A program made the translations under genes and the position numbers. The notes beneath the pieces are model-generated. The model was not told the origin of the DNA and made no database searches. It worked only from the letters and a program-made list of their open reading frames with translations. Positions 16,592 through 26,064 of a stretch of 64,000 nucleotides of DNA are shown one piece after another. The first letter of the stretch is position 1. Each line of letters starts with the position of its first letter. Origin of the DNA: Dankookia rubra (GTDB lineage: Bacteria; Pseudomonadota; Alphaproteobacteria; Acetobacterales; Acetobacteraceae); the NCBI RefSeq assembly GCF_004355005.1, contig NZ_SMSJ01000004.1, positions 186,001 through 250,000 on the forward strand, in the 5' to 3' direction.

Positions 16592-18670
16592 ATGCACCTC
16601 GCCCGCGCCGCCTTCGGCGCCCTGCTCGCCTGCACCGCGGCGCCCGCCTTCGCGCAACGGCAGAACCCCGCCGCCGGCATCGACCAGCAGCACATCATCG
16701 CCAATGCCGCGACCGGACGCGACTGGCCGAGCTACGGGCTGAACTTCTCCGAGAACCGCTTCAGCCCGCTGCGCGGCCTGACCACGGACAACGTCTCGAA
16801 GCTCGGCCTCGCCTGGTCGACCGATCTCGGCTCGAAGCGCGGCGTGCAGGCGACGCCCGTGGTGGTCGGCGGCGTCATGTACGTCACGGCCTCCTGGTCC
16901 GTGGTGCATGCGATCGACGCGCGCAGCGGCAGGACGCTCTGGACCTTCGACCCGCAGGTGCCGCGTGCCCATGGCGAGAAGGGCTGCTGCGACGTGGTGA
17001 ACCGCGGCGTCGCGGTGCATCGCGGCAAGGTCTACGTCGCCTCCTACGATGGCCGCCTGTTTGCGCTGGATGCCGCGACCGGCGCCAAGCTATGGGAGAA
17101 GGACACCATCCTCGACCGCGCCCGGCCCTATACCATCACCGGCGCGCCGCGGGTCTTCGCCGGCAAGGTGGTGATCGGCAATGGCGGCGCCGAATACGGC
17201 GTGCGCGGCTACCTCACGGCCTATGACGCCGAGAGCGGCGAGCAGAAGTGGCGCTGGTTCAGCGTCCCCGGCGACCCGGCCAAGCCGCCCGAGGACGAGT
17301 CCATGGCCCGCGCCATGAAGACCTGGGACCCCGCGGGCAGGTGGTGGGAGGCCGGCGGCGGCGGGACGATGTGGGACACCATGTCCTACGACCCCGAGCT
17401 GAACCTGATGTATGTCGGCACCGGCAACGGCTCGCCCTGGAACCGCAACCTGCGCAGCCCCTCCGGCGGCGACAACCTTTATCTCGGCTCCATCGTCGCG
17501 CTGAACCCGGAGACCGGCCAGTATGTCTGGCACTACCAGGAAACACCCGGCGACAACTGGGACTATACCTCGACCCAGCCGATGATCCTCGCCGACCTGA
17601 CCATCGAGGGAAAGCCGCGCAAGGTCGTCATGCACGCGCCGAAGAACGGCTTCTTCTTCGTCATCGACCGCACCAACGGCCAGTTCATCTCCGCCCGTCC
17701 CTTCACCGAGACGACCTGGGCCAGCGGCTATGACAGCGAGGGCCGGCCGATGGAGAACCCGGCGGCGCGCCCGGTGAACGGGACCTTCGAAGCGATCCCG
17801 ACCGCCTATGGCGCGCGCAACTGGCACCCGGTGTCGTTCAACCCGCAGACCGGGCTGGCCTACATGCCGGTGCACGGCGTGCCGCTCTCCCTCACCTCCG
17901 ACCCGGCCTGGCGGATGAACGCCAACGTGCCCGGCGGTTTCCAGAGCGCCTCCGGCTGGAACCTAGGCTTCCTGCTGAATGCCGAGCAGCCCAAGGCCAA
18001 GCCCTTCGGCCGCCTGGTGGCCTGGGACCCGGTGCGGCAGCAGGAGGCCTGGTCGCGCGACCTCGGCGGGCCCTGGAACGGCGGCACGCTGACCACCGCC
18101 GGCAACCTGGTCTTCCAGGGCACCGCGGACGGGCGCTTCCTCGCCTATGACGCGCGCGACGGGAAGCCCTTGTGGGAGGTGCCGGTCGGCTCCGGCGTGG
18201 TCGCGGCGCCCTCGACCTGGGAGCTCGACGGACAGCAATACGTCTCCGTCGCGGTCGGCTGGGGCGGCGTCTACGGCATCGTCCAGCGCGCGACGGACCG
18301 CGTCTCTCCGGGACGGGTCTATACCTTCCGCCTCGGTGGCACCGCGGCCATGCCGGCGGCGGTGCGGGCGGAGGCGCGGCCCTTGATCGGCGGCGTTGCC
18401 TACCGGAAGGAGGACGTCGAGGCCGGCACCGGCCTTTATGTCGCGAACTGCGCGGGCTGCCACGGCACCCCGGGCGTGAACAGCGGCGGCAACGTGCCGA
18501 ACCTCGGCTATACGACGCGGGAGACCATGGAGGCGCTGCCGAAGCTCGTCCTCGACGGCGCCTTCGCCGAGCAGGGCATGCCGCGCTTCGACGGGCGGCT
18601 GGACGAGGCGAAGCTGCTGCAGATCCGCGCCTTCATCCTGGGCACGGTGGACAGCGTCCGGCCGCGCTGA
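16592..18670 (+). CDS. PQQ-dependent quinohaemoprotein alcohol dehydrogenase
   Basis: A 692-residue periplasmic dehydrogenase: signal peptide (LLACTAAPAFAQ), an eight-bladed PQQ propeller with repeated W-docking segments, and a C-terminal cytochrome c domain with the haem site Cys620-AG-Cys623-His624. The adjacent Cys132-Cys133 (KGCCDVV) that forms the vicinal disulfide is present. The likely catalytic Asp324 is in GDNWDYTST; the residue two positions on is Thr, not Asp, which from family knowledge points to a calcium rather than a lanthanide enzyme. It oxidises alcohols and passes electrons to the haem. A Bug receptor gene follows 22 bp downstream. No PQQ biosynthesis gene is in the window. 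Confidence 0.92.
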   Translation: MHLARAAFGALLACTAAPAFAQRQNPAAGIDQQHIIANAATGRDWPSYGLNFSENRFSPLRGLTTDNVSKLGLAWSTDLGSKRGVQATPVVVGGVMYVTASWSVVHAIDARSGRTLWTFDPQVPRAHGEKGCCDVVNRGVAVHRGKVYVASYDGRLFALDAATGAKLWEKDTILDRARPYTITGAPRVFAGKVVIGNGGAEYGVRGYLTAYDAESGEQKWRWFSVPGDPAKPPEDESMARAMKTWDPAGRWWEAGGGGTMWDTMSYDPELNLMYVGTGNGSPWNRNLRSPSGGDNLYLGSIVALNPETGQYVWHYQETPGDNWDYTSTQPMILADLTIEGKPRKVVMHAPKNGFFFVIDRTNGQFISARPFTETTWASGYDSEGRPMENPAARPVNGTFEAIPTAYGARNWHPVSFNPQTGLAYMPVHGVPLSLTSDPAWRMNANVPGGFQSASGWNLGFLLNAEQPKAKPFGRLVAWDPVRQQEAWSRDLGGPWNGGTLTTAGNLVFQGTADGRFLAYDARDGKPLWEVPVGSGVVAAPSTWELDGQQYVSVAVGWGGVYGIVQRATDRVSPGRVYTFRLGGTAAMPAAVRAEARPLIGGVAYRKEDVEAGTGLYVANCAGCHGTPGVNSGGNVPNLGYTTRETMEALPKLVLDGAFAEQGMPRFDGRLDEAKLLQIRAFILGTVDSVRPR

Positions 18671-18692
18671 GCCATCCGGGGGAGGATCCGCC

Positions 18693-19637
18693 ATGCGCCG
18701 ACTTGCCCTGCCGCTCTGCCTCGCGCTGCTCGGGCTGGCGGCCTCCCTGCCGGCCCGGGCGCAGTCGGCGCTGGTGATCGTTACCAGCTTCGGCCCGGCC
18801 TCGGCGGCGGATATCGTCGCGCGGCTGCTCGCGGCGGAGTTCGCCCCCTTCCTCGGCCAGCCCGTCGCGGTGAAGAATGTCAGCGGCGCCGCCGGCACCA
18901 TCGCGGCGAACGAGGTGGTGCGGGCCCGCCCGGACGGCCAGACGCTGCTCTTCACGCCGATCGGGCCGGTCGCCATTCAGCCGAGCTTCATGCGCAATGC
19001 CGGCTACACCGCGCGCGACCTGGCGCCGGTCTGCATGGTGAACCGCGCGCCGCTGATCATGATGACGCCGCCGGGCAGCGGCCTGCGCACGGTGGCCGAC
19101 GTCGCGGCGCGGGCCCGCGCCGCGCCGGCGCCGATGCCCTACGCCTCGACCGGCATGGGCACCACGCCGCATCTTTCCATGGTCACCTTCGCCCGGGCGG
19201 CGGGGGTGGCGCTGGACCATGTCGTCTATCGCGGGCCGGGCGACGTGATGGTCGCCTTCCAGCAGGGGCAGGTGCAGATCTTCAACGACCACCCCTCCTC
19301 CCTCAGGGCCAATGGGCTGCACGCCATCGCCGTGCTGAACCCCGAGCGGGTGCCCGACTTCCCCGAGGTGCCGACGATGCGCGAGCAGGGCTTCGACGTG
19401 AATTTCGCGATCTGGCACGGGCTGTTCGCCCCCGCCGGCACCCCGCCCGCCACCATCGCCCGCATGGAGGCCGCCTGCGCCCGCGCAGTGACCTCGGACG
19501 CCATGCGCGTCGGGCATGAGCGGATCACCACGCCCATCGTCTTCCAGGGCGCCCGCGAATTCGCCGCGACCGTCGCCGCGGATTCGGAGCGGATGCGGAC
19601 GATCATCGAGGAAGGCGGCCTGCGCCAGGCGGAGTAG
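18693..19637 (+). CDS. Tripartite tricarboxylate transporter (Bug-family) substrate-binding protein
   Basis: A 314-residue periplasmic receptor with a signal peptide (LALPLCLALLGLAASLPARAQ) and the Bug fold: VIVTSFGPASAADIVAR, VKNVSGAAGTIAANEVVRA, VVYRGPGDVMVAFQQGQV and a C-terminal GLFAPAGTPPATIARMEAAC. Such receptors bind small carboxylates or amides and feed TctAB transporters or signalling. No TctA/TctB is nearby, as is usual for the many orphan Bug proteins of this group. It lies between a PQQ dehydrogenase and a D-aminoacylase-type enzyme on the same strand and may serve one of their substrates. Confidence 0.92.
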   Translation: MRRLALPLCLALLGLAASLPARAQSALVIVTSFGPASAADIVARLLAAEFAPFLGQPVAVKNVSGAAGTIAANEVVRARPDGQTLLFTPIGPVAIQPSFMRNAGYTARDLAPVCMVNRAPLIMMTPPGSGLRTVADVAARARAAPAPMPYASTGMGTTPHLSMVTFARAAGVALDHVVYRGPGDVMVAFQQGQVQIFNDHPSSLRANGLHAIAVLNPERVPDFPEVPTMREQGFDVNFAIWHGLFAPAGTPPATIARMEAACARAVTSDAMRVGHERITTPIVFQGAREFAATVAADSERMRTIIEEGGLRQAE

Positions 19638-19720
19638 GCGCCCGGCTTGCTGGCTTGGCTGTCTGGCGTCGGCGCGGCGCGCGGGCCATGATCGGCCCTC
19701 GTTCTGCCGAAGGTTACGCC

Positions 19721-21178
19721 ATGGCCCTGCGCTGCGATCTCATCATCCGCGATGCCACGCTGTTCGACGGCACCGGCGCGCCGCGCCGGGTCGGCGATGT
19801 CGGCGTCACCGGCGACCGGATCGCCGCGGTCGGCGACCTCGGCGGGGCGAGCGCCGACCGGGAGATAATCGGCACGGGAAAGGCCCTCGCGCCGGGCTTC
19901 ATCGACGCGCATACGCATGACGACCGCGCCGTGCTCTCGGGCTGCGAATGCCTGCGCTGCAAGTCCTCGCAGGGCGTCACCACCGTGGTCGTCGGCAATT
20001 GCGGCGTTTCTCTCGCGCCGCTGACCCAGGCGAAGGGCAAGCGTCCGCCGCCGCCGCTCGACCTAGTCGGCGACAGCGGCTTCTCCTTCGACAGCTTCGC
20101 CGAATACGCCGATGCCGTCCGCCGCACCCCGGCGGCGGTGAACACCTATGCCATCATCGGCCACCAGACGCTGCGCTACCGCGTCATGGGCGACGACCTC
20201 TACCGCCCGGCCAGGGACGCCGAGATCGCCCGGATGCGCCAGCTGGTCGCCGAGGCCCTGGCCGAGGGCGCCTCGGGCTTCTCGACCGGCCTCTACTACA
20301 AGCCCAACATGCATGCGACGACCGAGGAGGTGATCGCCGTCGCCGAGCCGCTGCGCGCCGCGGGGGGCATGTACTTCACCCATATGCGGGACGAGGCCGA
20401 CCGGGTCTGCGCCTCGATCGAGGAGACGCTGAAGATCGGCAAGCAGGTCGGCGTTCCCGTCTGGATCAGCCACCACAAATGCTCGATGCCGGAGAATTAC
20501 GGCCGCAGCGTGCAGACCCTCGCCCTGCTGGAGGCCTCCGCCTCCCTGCAGGAGGTCGCCTACGACATGTACCCCTACCCCGCGGGGTCCACCGTGCTGA
20601 TGCCGGACCGGCTGCGCGACGATGTCCGCGTCATCATCACCTGGTCCATCCCGCACCCGGAATTCGCCGGCAAGGACCTGGCGGAGGTCGCGCGCGGCTG
20701 GAACATGGACCAGCGCGCCGCAGCGGAGAAGCTGCTGCCCGCCGGCGCCATCACCTTCCAGATGGACGAGGAGGACGTCCGCCGTATCATGGCGCATCCG
20801 ATGAGCGTCATCGGCTCGGACGGCATCCCGCACGACGCCCATCCGCATCCCCGCCTCTGGGGCACCTTTCCGCGCGTGCTCGGCCTCTATTCCCGCCAGC
20901 TCGGCCTGCTGAGCATGGAGCAGGCGGTGCACAAGATGACCGGCCGCACGGCGTCGCTGTTCGGCATGGTCGACCGCGGCGTGCTGCGCCCCGGCGCCTA
21001 TGCCGACCTCGTGCTCTTCGACCCGCACAAGGTGCTGGACCGCGCCACCTTCGAGGACCCGAAGCAGGAGAGCGACGGGATCGAGGAGGTCTGGACCAAT
21101 GGTCGCCCGGTCTTCCGCGCCGGCCAGGGCCTGACCGGCGAAGCCCCCGGCCGGCTGATCCGCCGCAACCGCGACTGA
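19721..21178 (+). CDS. N-acyl-D-amino-acid deacylase family amidohydrolase
   Basis: A 485-residue member of the D-aminoacylase branch of the amidohydrolase superfamily. Metal-binding HTH (His64, His66) is in PGFIDAHTHDD, the bridging Cys94 in VVGNCGVS, then GFSTGLYYKPNMHATTEE, YFTHMRDEAD, ISHHKCSMPEN and SDGIPHDAHPHPRLWGTF. It removes the acyl group from N-acyl-D-amino acids. The start at 19721 matches the family N-terminus (CDLIIRDATLFDGTG); an upstream in-frame ATG would add 22 unrelated residues. Together with the amidohydrolase/hyu genes it suggests use of modified or D-amino acids. Confidence 0.9.
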   Translation: MALRCDLIIRDATLFDGTGAPRRVGDVGVTGDRIAAVGDLGGASADREIIGTGKALAPGFIDAHTHDDRAVLSGCECLRCKSSQGVTTVVVGNCGVSLAPLTQAKGKRPPPPLDLVGDSGFSFDSFAEYADAVRRTPAAVNTYAIIGHQTLRYRVMGDDLYRPARDAEIARMRQLVAEALAEGASGFSTGLYYKPNMHATTEEVIAVAEPLRAAGGMYFTHMRDEADRVCASIEETLKIGKQVGVPVWISHHKCSMPENYGRSVQTLALLEASASLQEVAYDMYPYPAGSTVLMPDRLRDDVRVIITWSIPHPEFAGKDLAEVARGWNMDQRAAAEKLLPAGAITFQMDEEDVRRIMAHPMSVIGSDGIPHDAHPHPRLWGTFPRVLGLYSRQLGLLSMEQAVHKMTGRTASLFGMVDRGVLRPGAYADLVLFDPHKVLDRATFEDPKQESDGIEEVWTNGRPVFRAGQGLTGEAPGRLIRRNRD

Positions 21179-21185
21179 GCCCGGC

Positions 21186-21605
21186 ATGCCGCGCGAGGAG
21201 GATACCGGCCCCGCCCCGGGGCCGCTGCTGCAGCGGGGCACGCTGTCGCGCGGTGCCGTCGCCGGCGGCATCGGCCTGCTGGCGCTGGGCGGCCTCGCCT
21301 GGCTGCGGGCTGACAACCGCCCGGAGCCGCCGCTCGAGGCCTACCGGCGCATGGGGCTGACGGCCGGCCCGCCGGCGCTGCGGCGCGACCTGCTGGTGGA
21401 ATTCCCCGCCGGCAGCGCCCCCGCCCCGCTGGTCCGGCGGCTGGAGGGGCTGGGCTTCGCCTGCCGCCCGGCGGAGGCCGCCTGGACCTGCCTGCACGTC
21501 GCCCACGGCGAGGGCCGCGCCGTCTGGGAGGCCGAGGTTACCCTGAGGCTGGCCGAGGTGGCGCTGGCCGGGCTGGAGGTGCGCTTCCGCGAGGCGGCGC
21601 GCTGA
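21186..21605 (+). CDS. Small membrane-anchored protein of unknown function
   Basis: A 139-residue protein seven bases after the deacylase stop, so probably in its operon. It has a cytoplasmic-looking Pro-rich start, one hydrophobic segment (GAVAGGIGLLALGGLAWL, about residues 23-41), and a compact C-terminal domain of about 80 residues containing two Cys (FACRPAEAAWTCLHVAH). It may be an anchored periplasmic domain. I do not recognise the family. Confidence 0.62.
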   Translation: MPREEDTGPAPGPLLQRGTLSRGAVAGGIGLLALGGLAWLRADNRPEPPLEAYRRMGLTAGPPALRRDLLVEFPAGSAPAPLVRRLEGLGFACRPAEAAWTCLHVAHGEGRAVWEAEVTLRLAEVALAGLEVRFREAAR

Positions 21606-21905
21606 ACGCGCAACGAAAGTCGTTGTTTGTCTGTTTCGGCACCTTGCCACGACTTTGCATTCGATACATCATGCCTCTTGGCTCGCGGGAACGATCCGGT
21701 GCGTCCATTCTCGCCGGCGCGGCGGACGACATCACGCAAGGGCGGGTTTTGACGACCTTGGCGCCGCCGGTCAGCAGCGTGGCGGCGGTCGCGGTCATGC
21801 TCGGGCTGATCGCGCCGCCAGCGCATCGGGCGACTGACCCGGCGCGGGTTTGCAAGCCGCGGCGGCTGCGGTAGTCCGGTTCCGGAAAAACGACCGGGAC
21901 ACCGC
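21606..21905. other. Upstream region of the ThDP enzyme with a perfect 15-bp palindrome
   Basis: Three hundred bases without a supported gene. CAACGA-AAG-TCGTTG (21611-21625) is a perfect inverted repeat just after the upstream stop. A related half-site, CGACTTTG, occurs again near 21650 ahead of the AT-richer string CATTCGATACATCATG. These could be operator sites for the ThDP-enzyme gene. A short open frame from 21623 has no ribosome site or recognisable product and is not called. Confidence 0.4.
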
Positions 21906-23534
21906 ATGCCGACCGCCGCCGAACGCATCGCCGAGTTCCTCGCGGGACAGGGCATCGACCGCGCCTTCTGCGTGCCGGGCGAGAGCTACATCGCGCTGCT
22001 CGACGCGCTGCATGCCCACAGGTCCCTCGATCTCGTCACCTGCCGCTCGGAGGGCGGCGCCGGCTTCATGGCGGTGGCCGATGCCAAGCTGACCGGACTG
22101 CCCGGCGTGGTGCTCGTCTCCCGCGGCCCCGGTGCCTGCAACGCCTCCATCGCGGTGCACACCGCCGAGCAGGACGCGACGCCGCTGATCCTCCTCGTGG
22201 GCCAAGTTGAAAAGCGCGACCTTCGGCGCAACGCCTTCCAGGAGATCGACTACGCCAACATGTTCCGCGGCGTGGCGAAGTGGGTGGGCGAGCTGACCGA
22301 TCCCGAGCAGGCGCCGGAGTTCATCGCCCGCGCCTTCGCCGCGGCGATGGGCGGCGTCCCCGGCCCCGTCGTGCTCTCGCTGCCCGAGGACGTGCTGGCC
22401 ATGCCATGCCGGGCGCCGCTGATGCCGGCGACCCTTCCCGCCCCCGTGCCGCCGGCGCCGGCCGACGCCGCGCGCCTCGCCGCCCTGCTGCGCGGCGCCG
22501 AGCGGCCGATCCTGCTGGCCGGCCACGGCTTCGAATCGCCCGAGGGCCGCGCCGCGCTGCTGCGCTTCGCCGAGGCCTGGGAGCTGCCCGTTGCGGTCTC
22601 CTTCCGCCGCCAGGACCTCTTCCCCAACCGCCATCCGCTCTATGCCGGCGACCTCGGCCTCAGGAACCCGGATGCCCAGCGCGCCGCCTTCGCCGAGGCG
22701 GACCTGGTGCTGGCGCTCGGCACCCGGCTGACCGACATCACCACCCAGGGCTGGACCTGGCCCGCCGCCGGCCAGCGGCTGGTGCATGTCTGCGCCGACC
22801 CGCGCTTCCTCGGCTGGCTCTTCCCGGCCGAACTCGCCATCGCCGCCGACGCGCGGGCGACCATCGACGCGCTGGCCGCCGAGGCCCCCGCGGCGCCGGC
22901 CGGCCGCGCCGCCTGGAACGCCCGGCTGCGCGACATCCACCTCTCCGATTGCCAGGTCGCGCCGCGCCGGTTCGAGGACGGCGTCGCCTTCGCCGAGGTC
23001 GCCAAGCTGATCGAGCGGATCGCCCCGGCCGATGCCATCGTCACGCTGGATGCCGGCACCTTCGGCGCGCCCTTCTACCGCAAGGCCACCTGGACGCCGC
23101 CGCAGAGGCTGCTGGTCCCAGTCTCCGGCGCCATGGGCTTCGGCGTGCCGGCCGGCGTCGCCGCCGCGCTGCGCCACCCGGACCGCCGGGTGATCGCGCT
23201 GGTCGGCGACGGCGGCGCGCTGATGACCGGCGGGGAATACGCGGTCGCCGTCGCCCGCGGCGTGCCGCTCAAGCTCGTATTGTCGGACAACGGCAGCTAC
23301 GCCTCGATCCGCATCCATCAGGAGCGGGCGCATCCGGGGCGGGTCTCCGGGACCTCGCTCGTCAACCCGGATTTCGCCCGGTGGTGCGCCGCCTTCCGGG
23401 TGCCGGTGACGATGGTCGAGACCCAGGACGACCTCCCGGCGCTGGAGGCGGCGCTGCGCGCGCCCGGTGCGGCGGCGATCGTCGTGCGGACCTCGCTGCG
23501 GGCGGTGCTGCCGGGTCCCGTCGCGGCAGCCTGA
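21906..23534 (+). CDS. ThDP-dependent enzyme, acetolactate synthase-like
   Basis: A 542-residue thiamine-diphosphate enzyme with the three-domain layout of the acetolactate synthase/benzoylformate decarboxylase family. The N-terminal Pyr domain has FCVPGESYIALLDAL and the activating Glu in CRSEGGAGFMA. The central domain has PILLAGHGFESP. The C-terminal PP domain has GDGGALMTGGEYAVAVARG followed by SDNGSYASIR, the metal-ThDP motif. The start matches the family (AAERIAEFLAGQGI). It stands alone with no small regulatory subunit, so a catabolic decarboxylase or lyase is more likely than branched-chain synthesis. The substrate is not determinable here. Confidence 0.87.
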   Translation: MPTAAERIAEFLAGQGIDRAFCVPGESYIALLDALHAHRSLDLVTCRSEGGAGFMAVADAKLTGLPGVVLVSRGPGACNASIAVHTAEQDATPLILLVGQVEKRDLRRNAFQEIDYANMFRGVAKWVGELTDPEQAPEFIARAFAAAMGGVPGPVVLSLPEDVLAMPCRAPLMPATLPAPVPPAPADAARLAALLRGAERPILLAGHGFESPEGRAALLRFAEAWELPVAVSFRRQDLFPNRHPLYAGDLGLRNPDAQRAAFAEADLVLALGTRLTDITTQGWTWPAAGQRLVHVCADPRFLGWLFPAELAIAADARATIDALAAEAPAAPAGRAAWNARLRDIHLSDCQVAPRRFEDGVAFAEVAKLIERIAPADAIVTLDAGTFGAPFYRKATWTPPQRLLVPVSGAMGFGVPAGVAAALRHPDRRVIALVGDGGALMTGGEYAVAVARGVPLKLVLSDNGSYASIRIHQERAHPGRVSGTSLVNPDFARWCAAFRVPVTMVETQDDLPALEAALRAPGAAAIVVRTSLRAVLPGPVAAA

Positions 23535-23900
23535 GGGCAAGCGACGCCTGGGTGGCACCACCCGGGCGCCCTCATGTGCCCGGCTGCGCGGCGCGCCGAA
23601 CCTCGCGGCGTCGGCCATGACGGGCGTCGAAGGGGTTGGCGTCGACCGCGAGAGGGCGCGAATGCCCGGACGCGCAAACCCGCTCCGCATCCGGCAGGCT
23701 CAGCGCCGCCGCCTTCCCCGTCGCACGTAAGCCGCTGCAATTCCCGCACGCCGCCCGCCCCTGGCCGGCCGAGGCCCCAGCCACCCCGATCCCCGGGCGG
23801 CAGGGTCCGGCGCAGGCCCGGAGCGCGTGCCGGGCACTGCCTTGCAATTGCAAATGAGTCGCATTATCAAAATCGACATCATCCCGTCGGGAGCCTCCCC
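23535..23900. other. Non-coding leader of the TonB-receptor operon
   Basis: About 366 bases between the ThDP enzyme and the receptor start. The left part is GC-rich and shows no clear gene. The right part, from about 23840, is AT-richer and carries the Fur-type box described separately. No hairpin followed by T residues was seen after the ThDP-enzyme stop. Confidence 0.5.
23848..23870 (+). promoter_or_regulatory. Fur-type iron box upstream of the TonB receptor
   Basis: TTGCAAATGA-GTC-GCATTATCAA lies 31 bases before the GTG start. It resembles the alphaproteobacterial Fur-type inverted repeat (TTGCRAATG...CATT). The rightward half matches the box upstream of the ferric-binding-protein operon (48959-48981), read on its minus strand: TTGCGAATGGTTCTTATTATC. 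Iron repression is inferred from sequence and gene content. Confidence 0.65.
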
Positions 23901-26057
23901 GTGCGCCGCCACGCCTGTCCCACCGCTCTCCTCGGCCTGTTGTCCGTCGCCCTGGCCGGACCTGCCGCCGCACAACAGGACGCGGCGGATGGCACGATCC
24001 GGCTGCCGGAGATCCCCGTCTCCGGACGGCCGGTGCTCGGCGCGCCTGCCCCGGTGCGCGGCTTCGTCGCCACCGAGGCCACCGCGGGCACCAAGGACGC
24101 GACCCCGCTGCTGGAAGTGCCGCAATCCGTCTCGGTCGTGCCGCGCAGCACGATCGACACGCTGCAGGCGCAGACGGTCGGCGAGGCGGTCCGCTACCAG
24201 GCGGGGCTGCGCGGCGACTCCTATGGGCCGGACCCGCGCGCCGACTTCCTCCAGCTCCGCGGCTTCGACGCGGTCGACAACGGCCTCTACCTCGACGGGC
24301 TCCGCTACAGCACCGGCTTCGCCGCCGGATCGCTTGAGACCTACGGCCTCGACCGCTTCGAGATCATCCGTGGCCCGGCCTCGGTCCTTTATGGCCAGAT
24401 CCAGCCGGGCGGCCTGGTCAACCAGGTCTCCCGCCGCCCGACCCTGACGCCGCAGGGCGAGGTCCGCCTCTCCGCCGGCGATTTCGGCCGCGTCCAGGCG
24501 GCCGGCACCAGCAGCGGGCCGATCGACCGCGACGGCGTCTGGTCCTACAGCCTGACCGCGCTGGGACGGTTGGCCGACAGCCAGGTCGACAAGGTCGGCA
24601 ACGACCGCGTCTTCGTGGCGCCGGCGCTGACCTGGCGGCCGGACAACGACACGCGGCTGACGGTCCATGCCTATTATCAGCGGGACCGCACCCAGGGCGC
24701 GCAGTTCCTGCCTTATCGCGGCACCGTCACGGAGACCGCCTTCGGCCGCATCCCGACCCGCCGCTTCGCCGGCGAGCCGGGTTTCGACAAGTACGACATC
24801 ACCCAGTGGGGCGTCGGTACCGAGTTCGAGCGCCGGCTCGGCGAGGCCGTCACCATCCGGCAGAACCTCCGCTGGGCGCATTCCGGGATCAACTGGCGGC
24901 AGACGGTGGCGACCGGGCTCGAGGCCGACGACCGGACCCTGTCGCGCATCAGCTACGTCACCAACCCGGATATCGACCGCATTCAGGTCGACAACCAGGC
25001 GGAGATCCGCTTCGCCACCGGCCCGCTCGGCCACAAGGTGCTGACCGGCTTCGACTATTCCACGGTGCGGATCGCCAATCCGCAGGCCTTCGGCAGCGCG
25101 GCGGGCCTCGACGCCTTTCGCCCGGTCTACGGCTCCCCGGTGCCGCTGCCCGCGCCCAGCCTCAATACCCGGCAGAACACCGCGCAGTACGGGCTCTATG
25201 CGCAGGACCAGGTCCGGCTCGGCGAGCGGCTGGTGCTGACCGCTGGCGTCCGGAATGACTGGGTAAACAGCGACACGCTCGACCGTATCGGCGGCACCAC
25301 GCAGCGCCAGCGGGACACCGCCACGACGGCGCGGGTCGGGCTCGTCTACCTCGCACCCGGCGGGCTCGCCCCCTATGCGAGCTGGTCCACCTCCTTCCTG
25401 CCGACGCCCGGCACCGATGCCGCCGGCCGGGGCTTCCGGCCACGCACGGGCGAGCAGTTCGAGGTCGGCATCAAGTACCAGCCGCCCGGCGGCGAGAGCT
25501 TCGTCCAGGCCGCCGCCTTCCAGATCACCCAGGCCGACAGCCTGACCACCGACCCCAACAACCCACTTTTCCAAGTGCAGACCGGCGAGATCCGGGTGCG
25601 CGGGCTCGAGCTGGAAGGCGTCGGCCGGCTGGCCCGCGGGTTCAGCCTGATCGGGTCCTTCACCTATCTGGACCCGACCATCACCAAGGGCGCGGCGGAG
25701 GAGGTTGGCAACCGGCCGGCCGGCGTGCCGGCCTATGGCACCGGCCTCTATGCCGACCAGAGCTTCGACGAGGCCTGGGGCCGCTTGGCCGGCCTCGGGC
25801 TGGGCGGCGGCATCCGCTTCCTCGGCAATACCACCACCGGGAACACGGCGCACAACGTGGTGCCGTCCGTCACCCTGGTGGATGCGGCGCTGCGCTACGA
25901 CCTCAGCCGCTTCGGCCGCGAGCTCGAGGGAACCCATGTCGCGGTCACCGCCAACAATCTCTTCGACACCGCCTATGTCGCCCGCTGTACCAGCGATGCC
26001 GCCTGCTTCTACGGCAACCGGCGCACCGTGCTGGCCAGCTTGGTCAGGCGCTGGTAG
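23901..26057 (+). CDS. TonB-dependent siderophore receptor
   Basis: A 718-residue outer-membrane receptor. I start it at the GTG at 23901, which gives a signal peptide (TALLGLLSVALAGPAAAQQ) with GGGAG upstream; frames further upstream have no homology. The plug domain has LLEVPQSVSVVPRSTIDT, LQLRGFDAVDNGLYLDGL and IIRGPASVLYGQIQPGGLVN, diagnostic for siderophore-type receptors. The barrel ends in the usual aromatic residue (LVRRW). A Fur-type box lies just upstream and a PepSY reductase-like gene follows by seven bases, so this is an iron-regulated siderophore uptake operon. The siderophore itself cannot be named. Confidence 0.93.
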   Translation: MRRHACPTALLGLLSVALAGPAAAQQDAADGTIRLPEIPVSGRPVLGAPAPVRGFVATEATAGTKDATPLLEVPQSVSVVPRSTIDTLQAQTVGEAVRYQAGLRGDSYGPDPRADFLQLRGFDAVDNGLYLDGLRYSTGFAAGSLETYGLDRFEIIRGPASVLYGQIQPGGLVNQVSRRPTLTPQGEVRLSAGDFGRVQAAGTSSGPIDRDGVWSYSLTALGRLADSQVDKVGNDRVFVAPALTWRPDNDTRLTVHAYYQRDRTQGAQFLPYRGTVTETAFGRIPTRRFAGEPGFDKYDITQWGVGTEFERRLGEAVTIRQNLRWAHSGINWRQTVATGLEADDRTLSRISYVTNPDIDRIQVDNQAEIRFATGPLGHKVLTGFDYSTVRIANPQAFGSAAGLDAFRPVYGSPVPLPAPSLNTRQNTAQYGLYAQDQVRLGERLVLTAGVRNDWVNSDTLDRIGGTTQRQRDTATTARVGLVYLAPGGLAPYASWSTSFLPTPGTDAAGRGFRPRTGEQFEVGIKYQPPGGESFVQAAAFQITQADSLTTDPNNPLFQVQTGEIRVRGLELEGVGRLARGFSLIGSFTYLDPTITKGAAEEVGNRPAGVPAYGTGLYADQSFDEAWGRLAGLGLGGGIRFLGNTTTGNTAHNVVPSVTLVDAALRYDLSRFGRELEGTHVAVTANNLFDTAYVARCTSDAACFYGNRRTVLASLVRRW

Positions 26058-26064
26058 GGCGGCG

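Noticed and set aside
21795-23690. A 631-codon minus-strand open frame opposite the ThDP enzyme
   Set aside because: Antisense of a conserved gene with no recognisable fold.
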